From Planctomycetaceae bacterium (GTDB lineage: Bacteria; Planctomycetota; Planctomycetia; Planctomycetales; Planctomycetaceae): a DNA stretch of 39,429 nucleotides. Where the stretch lies: NCBI GenBank assembly GCA_014762625.1, contig JABURQ010000116.1:1-39429 (forward strand), given 5' to 3'. The notes beneath the pieces are model-generated. The model was not told where the DNA came from. It saw nothing but the letters and a program-made list of their open reading frames with translations, and searched no databases. The translations under genes and the position numbers were made by a program. Shown here one piece after another: positions 34,082 to 39,429 of the stretch. Every line of letters starts with the position of its first letter. Within the stretch, counting starts at the first letter, position 1.

Positions 34082-35668
34082 ATGTTTTCTGAAACTGACG
34101 GCAGTCGCAAATCCATCGGTGACGTTGACGTTCTGTATCACGATGGTTTGTATCATCTCTTTCATCTGGTTCTCCCCAACCACGATTTTATCGCTCACGC
34201 CGTCAGCACGAACGGGATCAACTGGCGTCGGGTGAAAAATGCGCTGTTCATCGGCGATCCCGGTTCTTGGGATGACTTGATGCTGTGGACGATGGCGGTG
34301 ACACCCGATCCGCATCAGGAAGGTCGCTGGCGAATGTTTTATACGGGATTGTCGCGTCGGGACCAGGGGAAAGTTCAACGGGTGGGGTTGGCTTACAGCA
34401 AAGATCTGTTTCATTGGAAAAAGGCGCCCGTTCACTGGGATGATTTGCGCGGGGCGAACGATCCGGAACTGGTGCGGAAAGCGCGCGAAGTGGGCCGAGA
34501 CGAACCCGCCGACAGTCGTCATGCGGAAGAGGATGCAGAGAGTTGCTACCCGCTGGAGGCGGACGGACGATTTTATGAATCCACCCTCGAAGAAGGACGA
34601 GAGTGGGTCAGCTTTCGCGATCCGTTTTATTATTCAGAAAACGGCCAGGGATGGCTCATCATGGCGGCGCGAGTGAAAGATGGTCCGGTGGTGCGTCGCG
34701 GTTGCGTGGCGCTCTACAAGGAAACAAGACCCAATCATTTTGAAGCGATGAAAGCGCTCCATCATCCCGGCATTTACGATGACATTGAAGTTCCGAATCT
34801 GATCCGATTCGAGAACGAATATTATTTGATCGGAAGTTTGCGGGAAGATGCCAAAATTCGCTACTGGCATACCGACTGGATCGGAAGCCCCTGGCGTTCG
34901 TATCACGATAATGTACTGATGGCACAGGGGAATTATGCGGGCCGATTGTGTGAAGACGAGAAGGGGTGGCTATTCTGGAATTTCTTCAGCGTCGATACGA
35001 CGGATCGGACCGTCAATAATCTAATGCCACCCCCGAAGCGATTGATGCGAACGGACGACGGGCTGTTGCGACTGACGACCTTCGAAGGTTTCGACGAATG
35101 GATCGAAGACGCGATCGATACCCGGTGCGTTCATTCTCTGAAAGCGGGGATCGGTGAGGAGCATTGTAGTGTGGACGGCAGCACATTAGAACTCCAAAGC
35201 GAAGCTGGTTTTCAGGCATTCGTTTTCGATGAACAATCGGAAAATTTTCGTTTTCGAGCCCAGTTCAAACTTCACGGCAAAGGAAAATGCGGGCTCGTTT
35301 TTCGCGTCGATCCGGAGACTCACGACGGCTATTATCTCTCGCTCGATTTGTTGAAGGGGGTCGCCCAGTTGAGAAGCTGGAAGACAGGGCCCAAGGGAAG
35401 CGGGGAACAGATGATGCAGTTTTCCTCTCTGCAAAGCGGTTACTGGCACAGCAAAAACCCCGGTCATGCGAACGTCCAACTCATTGCTTTTGGAAGTTAC
35501 CTGGAATTCTCGATGAACGGTCGGGTCGTTTTGTCTCTCGCCGATCAAAGCTTCGTGCGGGGTGTGCTGGGAGTCTATCTGGAAACGGCTCACCTGGAAC
35601 TTTCAGAAGTTTCATTGAATCATATGCGGACGCCCTATCAATCGGACGATCATCTCGTCACCGGTTAA
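34082..35668 (+). CDS. GH32/GH43-like five-bladed beta-propeller hydrolase
   Basis: A 528-residue protein without a signal peptide. The N-terminal ~330 residues form a propeller with glycosidase motifs: [18 protein letters not shown] (position of the first catalytic Asp), [10 protein letters not shown] (the RDP motif) and [20 protein letters not shown] (position of the EC/EVP acid). The last ~160 residues are a concanavalin-like beta-sandwich ([20 protein letters not shown], then [17 protein letters not shown]). The arrangement matches fructan- or glucan-acting GH32/GH68/GH43 relatives. Val replaces the usual Cys in the EC motif, so the specificity is uncertain. No Shine-Dalgarno is evident. 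Confidence 0.75.
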   Translation: MFSETDGSRKSIGDVDVLYHDGLYHLFHLVLPNHDFIAHAVSTNGINWRRVKNALFIGDPGSWDDLMLWTMAVTPDPHQEGRWRMFYTGLSRRDQGKVQRVGLAYSKDLFHWKKAPVHWDDLRGANDPELVRKAREVGRDEPADSRHAEEDAESCYPLEADGRFYESTLEEGREWVSFRDPFYYSENGQGWLIMAARVKDGPVVRRGCVALYKETRPNHFEAMKALHHPGIYDDIEVPNLIRFENEYYLIGSLREDAKIRYWHTDWIGSPWRSYHDNVLMAQGNYAGRLCEDEKGWLFWNFFSVDTTDRTVNNLMPPPKRLMRTDDGLLRLTTFEGFDEWIEDAIDTRCVHSLKAGIGEEHCSVDGSTLELQSEAGFQAFVFDEQSENFRFRAQFKLHGKGKCGLVFRVDPETHDGYYLSLDLLKGVAQLRSWKTGPKGSGEQMMQFSSLQSGYWHSKNPGHANVQLIAFGSYLEFSMNGRVVLSLADQSFVRGVLGVYLETAHLELSEVSLNHMRTPYQSDDHLVTG

Positions 35669-35881
35669 TTCGAATCAGAGATCGAGACGGGGCGATTTCG
35701 GGGATTCTCCCGCGAATAGCCCCCACCAGACCGCCGGGACAGGAACAACCGTGTGCTTCAACACCGCTCCGAGCCGGAACGGAGGACTTCCTCACGCTGT
35801 TGTTCAATCACCGCAGTGATTATTATGAGTCGCCTATCTGCAAGCATTGTTTCGTGACCGCCAACCGAAGAGAACCACGTT

Positions 35882-37408
35882 ATGAACAGTGAGACGTTTT
35901 GCTCGAAGTATGACCAACTTGTCGCCGAACTCAAAAAAATCACGCTCTTCGGTTCGTGTGGTTCCGTTCTCGGCTGGGACGAACAAGCCAATATGCCTCC
36001 CAAAGGAGGCGAGCACCGCGCCAACCAACTCAGTTTGCTGGCCGGGCTGGGGCACCAGATGGCGACCGCACCCGAACTCGGCGATCTCATCGGTGAACTC
36101 GAAGCCTTGCAGTCTTTTGACGACCCGAAAACACCGGAAGCCGTCGTCATCAGCGAAGCTCGACGCGAATACGACCGGGCCACCAAGCTCCCTCAAACAC
36201 TCGTTGAAGAGATGTCGAAAGTGACCTCGCTGGGACAACAGGCGTGGGTTGAAGCCCGGAAAAATAAAGACTTCTCCGCATTCCAACCCTGGCTGGAAAA
36301 AATCGTCACTCTCAAACGAGAAGAAGCCAAAGCAATCGGCTATGAAGACGACGGTCAGCCGTACGATGCTTTATTGGATGCTTACGAGCCGGGCGCCAAA
36401 ACGGCAGAAGTCGATGCCGTCTTCACAGCTTTTCGAGGTCCGTTGGTGGAACTGCTGCAGGAGATCCAGAACTCGTCCGTGAAACCGGATCTCTCGATCC
36501 TGGAACGCAGCTATCCCGTCGAGCAACAAAAGAAATTCGCGATCGAAGCCGCTACGGCCATCGGATTTGATTTTGAGGCGGGTCGTCTCGACATCGCCGC
36601 CCATCCATTTTGCAGCGGGTTTGGACCGGGTGACTGTCGTCTGACAACGCGTTACGACGAACATCATTTTCCCGGCGCGTTCTTCGGAACGTTGCACGAA
36701 GCGGGACACGGTATCTACGAACAGGGGCTCGACCCGGAATGGTATGGAACGGCTATCGGCGAATCGGCTTCACTCGGAATTCACGAATCCCAGTCGCGTA
36801 TGTGGGAAAATCTGGTGGGACGCTCGAAACCGTTCTGGCAATTCTTCTACAGTCGGGCGCAGGAATTTTTCCCAACCGCATTGGGAGACGTGTCGCTGGA
36901 AGACTTTCACCAGGCGATCAACGGCGTGCAGCCGTCATTCATTCGCGTAGAAGCTGATGAAGTTACCTATAATCTCCACATCATGCTCCGGTTCGAGTTG
37001 GAGCAGTTGCTGATTTCCGGAGAATTGGATGCGGCGGACGTACCCGAAGTCTGGGACGAGAAGTTTACGGCGTCGTTCGGGATTACTCCCCCGGATGTCT
37101 CGCAAGGGTGTCTGCAGGATGTCCATTGGGGACACGGCCTGATCGGTTATTTCCCGACTTATTCGCTCGGTAACATGTACGCCTCGCAAATCTTCAATCA
37201 GGCGGAAAAAGAACTGGGTGATTTGAGCGAGATGTTTGCGAAGGGCGAATTTCTACCGCTGAAAAAATGGCTCAATGAAAACATCCACAAGCACGGTCGC
37301 CGCTACAAATCAAACCGTCTGGTGGAAGTGGTCACGGGTGAGACACTTTCTCACGAACCGCTGCTCGCTCATCTTCGCAATCGATTCGGTCCTCTGTATA
37401 ATCTTTGA
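35882..37408 (+). CDS. Carboxypeptidase Taq, peptidase family M32
   Basis: A 508-residue cytoplasmic zinc carboxypeptidase that removes C-terminal residues, with broad specificity except before proline. The zinc motif HEAGH begins at residue 272 (FGTLHEAGHGIYEQGL), and the third-ligand region IHESQSRMWEN follows. The family motifs HPFCSGFGPGDCRLTTRY and GHGLIGYFPTYSLG are also present. Length is normal (about 500). It lies in a run of plus-strand genes with a 42-bp gap to the next. Confidence 0.95.
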   Translation: MNSETFCSKYDQLVAELKKITLFGSCGSVLGWDEQANMPPKGGEHRANQLSLLAGLGHQMATAPELGDLIGELEALQSFDDPKTPEAVVISEARREYDRATKLPQTLVEEMSKVTSLGQQAWVEARKNKDFSAFQPWLEKIVTLKREEAKAIGYEDDGQPYDALLDAYEPGAKTAEVDAVFTAFRGPLVELLQEIQNSSVKPDLSILERSYPVEQQKKFAIEAATAIGFDFEAGRLDIAAHPFCSGFGPGDCRLTTRYDEHHFPGAFFGTLHEAGHGIYEQGLDPEWYGTAIGESASLGIHESQSRMWENLVGRSKPFWQFFYSRAQEFFPTALGDVSLEDFHQAINGVQPSFIRVEADEVTYNLHIMLRFELEQLLISGELDAADVPEVWDEKFTASFGITPPDVSQGCLQDVHWGHGLIGYFPTYSLGNMYASQIFNQAEKELGDLSEMFAKGEFLPLKKWLNENIHKHGRRYKSNRLVEVVTGETLSHEPLLAHLRNRFGPLYNL

Positions 37409-37450
37409 TGAACCCGCTTTATGTCCGCCTTGTCTGTCTGATTTAGCGTT

Positions 37451-39292
37451 ATGAATTCTTCGACTGACACTACTTCCACCGATTTCCCGCAATCGTCCTC
37501 GGATTCTTCATTGCCGATTGTGAACATCGCCGCGTACAAATTCGTCCCCCTGGACGATCTGGAATCGCGGCGCGAACATTTTAAATCCCGCTGCGACGAA
37601 CTTAAGCTGCGCGGTACGATTCTTCTCAGCCCCGAAGGGATCAACTGTTTTCTCGCCGGTTCGCGCGAATCGATTGACGAATTTCTACATGAACTACGAG
37701 CTGAGGATTGTTTCGGAGATCTGGAGGTGAAGGAAAGCTTCAGCGACCGCCAGCCATTCAATCGAATGCTCGTTCGTCTGAAAAAGGAAATCATCGCCTT
37801 CGGAATCGAAGAAGCCTCCCCCCTGAAACGAACATCGCCGAAACTATCGCCCGCCGAGCTTAAACAATGGCTCGACGAAGGACGCCCGGTGACGCTGCTC
37901 GACACGCGGAATGATTACGAAGTCAAACTGGGGACGTTCGAAAACGCCGTCGATCTCGATCTGGACCACTTCCGGAATTTTCCGCAAGCGATCGAAAAAC
38001 TCCCCCCCGAAGCCAAAGAGCAACCGATGGTCATGTTCTGCACCGGCGGGATTCGCTGCGAAAAAGCGGGACCGTTCATGGAACAGAGGGGATACAAAAA
38101 TGTCTATCAGCTTGAAGGGGGAATCCTGAAATACTTCGAGGAGATCGGCGGAGCCCATTGGAACGGCGAATGTTTCGTCTTCGATCAACGGGTCGGACTC
38201 GATCCCAACTTGAAGGAAACCGAAACCACGCAATGCTTCGCGTGCCAGATGCCGTTGTCAGCGGAGGAACAGGAATCCGAGAAATACGTCCCTGGGCAGT
38301 CCTGTCCCTATTGTTTCAAAGACGAACAGACTGCTTTGCAGGAACGCATCCGCGAGCGTGAAGCCGCAATTCGGGAATGGACGACTCCTCTTCCCGGCAG
38401 CATTCCGTACGATAACGTGCGTCCCATGAATGTTCCCGAGCGCTTCGATCGACGAACCGTTCTGGAATTTGTCTCGGGGCTCCACGACCACCTCGGTGAG
38501 GAGTATTGGAAATTGGAATTCGATCAGGGACGAATTCTCTACAAAAATCGTCCGATTGCCGCGGACCGGATGGTACGTTCGGGAGAGCGATACGATCATC
38601 TCTATCCCGCGACGACCGAACCCGACGTGAACGCCGACATTCGAATTTTATTTGAAGATCATTCGCTGGTCGTTGTGAACAAGCCGGCCCCGCTGCCGAT
38701 GCATCCCTCCGGACGCTTCAATCGCAACACGCTGCAATCGATTCTGAACCACGTTTACGATCCGCAAATTTTGAAACCCGCCCATCGTTTGGACGCGAAC
38801 ACCTCCGGCGTGGTGGTCTTCAGCCGGACGCGATCCATTGCCTCGCGCGTGCAGCCCCAGTTTGAGGATCGTGCGGCGAAAAAGGTTTATCTCGCTCGCG
38901 TTCAGGGGCATCCGGAGGAAGACCGATTCCGCTGCGAAACACGTATCGGCAGTACCGCGACGCAAGCCGGTTTGCGACTTCCCGATCCGAACGGACAGGA
39001 AGCGATCACCGAATTTCAGGTACTTCGTCGCGACAACGACGGCACCGCGTTACTCGAAGTCCGCCCGCTCACCGGACGAACGAATCAGATCCGGCTCCAC
39101 TTGTGGGATCTCAAATTCCCCATTGTGGGTGACCCCGCGTATTTACCAAATAAAGAACTTGGGGAAACGCAGACTCTTTCGGTTGATGCTCCTCCTCTCT
39201 GTCTGCACGCCTGGAAATTGGCATTGATGCATCCGACCAAACATGTCGAACTGAAATTCAAAGCGACTCCTCCCGAATGGGCGGGACTCTGA
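37451..39292 (+). CDS. Fusion of TrhO tRNA hydroxylase and RluA-type pseudouridine synthase
   Basis: A 613-residue bifunctional RNA-modification protein. Residues ~1-290 are TrhO (YceA): an N-terminal acylphosphatase-like domain (IVNIAAYKFVPLDDLE, then LLSPEGINCFLAGS), a rhodanese domain with active Cys197 in MFCTGGIRCEKAG, and the C-terminal cysteine-rich part (CFACQMPLSAEEQ and CPYCF). TrhO makes 5-hydroxyuridine at tRNA position 34. From about 330 to the end is an RluA-family synthase: an S4-like lead-in (RILYKNRPIAADRMV), LVVVNKPAPLPMHP, catalytic Asp448 in HRLDANTSGVVVFSR, and LTGRTNQIRLHLW. Joining two uridine-modifying enzymes is notable; they may act on the same or different RNA sites. 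Confidence 0.92.
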   Translation: MNSSTDTTSTDFPQSSSDSSLPIVNIAAYKFVPLDDLESRREHFKSRCDELKLRGTILLSPEGINCFLAGSRESIDEFLHELRAEDCFGDLEVKESFSDRQPFNRMLVRLKKEIIAFGIEEASPLKRTSPKLSPAELKQWLDEGRPVTLLDTRNDYEVKLGTFENAVDLDLDHFRNFPQAIEKLPPEAKEQPMVMFCTGGIRCEKAGPFMEQRGYKNVYQLEGGILKYFEEIGGAHWNGECFVFDQRVGLDPNLKETETTQCFACQMPLSAEEQESEKYVPGQSCPYCFKDEQTALQERIREREAAIREWTTPLPGSIPYDNVRPMNVPERFDRRTVLEFVSGLHDHLGEEYWKLEFDQGRILYKNRPIAADRMVRSGERYDHLYPATTEPDVNADIRILFEDHSLVVVNKPAPLPMHPSGRFNRNTLQSILNHVYDPQILKPAHRLDANTSGVVVFSRTRSIASRVQPQFEDRAAKKVYLARVQGHPEEDRFRCETRIGSTATQAGLRLPDPNGQEAITEFQVLRRDNDGTALLEVRPLTGRTNQIRLHLWDLKFPIVGDPAYLPNKELGETQTLSVDAPPLCLHAWKLALMHPTKHVELKFKATPPEWAGL

Positions 39293-39301
39293 TCGACGGG
39301 A

Positions 39302-39429
39302 TCACCAACCTCCCCCACCGCCTCCTCCTCCCCCGCCGCCGGAACTGGCACCTCCTCCGCTCGAACTCGAACTGGACGAACTGATGGCCATCGCGGAGGA
39401 AACGCCGGAACTGATCGAGCTGGTAAAAT
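39302..39429 (-). CDS. C-terminal Ser/Gly-rich tail of a protein crossing the right edge
   Basis: The minus strand reads ISSSSSSSSGGASSGGGGGG, then more Gly and a final Trp at a TGA at 39302. Tails of the form S-rich, G-rich, ending in W are characteristic of TPM-domain (YgcG-like) and DUF2207 membrane proteins. The domain itself lies outside the window, so the identity is a guess from the tail. Confidence 0.55.
   Translation of the reverse strand, partial: FTSSISSGVSSAMAISSSSSSSSGGGASSGGGGGGGGGGGW

Overview
The window looks like a chromosomal segment of a planctomycete (Planctomycetota). The evidence is a DUF1559 pseudopilin-like protein with an H-X9-DG motif, a planctomycete-type ECF sigma factor followed by what looks like the start of its partner kinase, several CRTAC1-type FG-GAP/ASPIC-UnbV proteins fused to TPR regions, a multihaem cytochrome c with a TPR tail, and many lipoproteins. 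No rRNA, tRNA, CRISPR array or intact insertion sequence was found. The species cannot be named from the sequence alone.

Layout. (1) 1-3430: an ECF sigma factor and the N-terminus of a probable Ser/Thr kinase (minus strand), a secreted beta-propeller-like protein (plus), then a gene-poor stretch holding a decayed second copy of the sigma gene start and its leader. (2) 3430-5424: a cation diffusion facilitator transporter, a small single-haem cytochrome-like protein and a small exported protein. (3) 5551-11240: a compact minus-strand cassette of nine genes with a divergent small plus-strand gene at its head. It encodes a three-domain sliding-clamp (DnaN-like) protein, a RecB/Cas4-like PD-(D/E)XK nuclease with a likely Fe-S cluster, a protein ending in a helical domain typical of single-strand-annealing recombinase partners, a DUF932 protein, two small membrane proteins, a lipoprotein with a coiled coil and three small proteins. 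Most of these genes have strong Shine-Dalgarno sequences, and some starts overlap upstream stops. The cassette ends in a clear intrinsic terminator and carries two more terminator-like hairpins just upstream of internal or leader ribosome sites. This is the best candidate in the window for an undescribed system, probably a DNA replication/recombination module of plasmid or phage descent.

(4) 11505-24695: an extracytoplasmic TPR/CRTAC1 locus: a TPR protein, a CRTAC1 lipoprotein, a divergently placed seven-haem cytochrome with TPRs, a DUF1559 protein, a small lipoprotein with a carboxypeptidase-regulatory-like fold, and two tandem ~1000-residue TPR-CRTAC1 fusion paralogues. (5) 24819-29320: a membrane-embedded spermidine-synthase-like fusion and a polytopic GT-C-like membrane protein. 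(6) 29321-30067: a non-coding or degenerate stretch with two broken reading frames. (7) 30068-39429: a PhoD-like phosphatase, an APC-like permease, a GH32-like beta-propeller protein, an M32 carboxypeptidase, a fusion of TrhO (tRNA uridine hydroxylase) with an RluA-type pseudouridine synthase, and the Ser/Gly-rich tail of a protein running off the right edge.

Short palindromes recur between genes: GTAA-N4-TTAC sites (six copies, three in or beside the cassette) and an ATTGCGCAAT core upstream of two genes. All functions are assigned by reading the sequence and from family knowledge; no database search was run.
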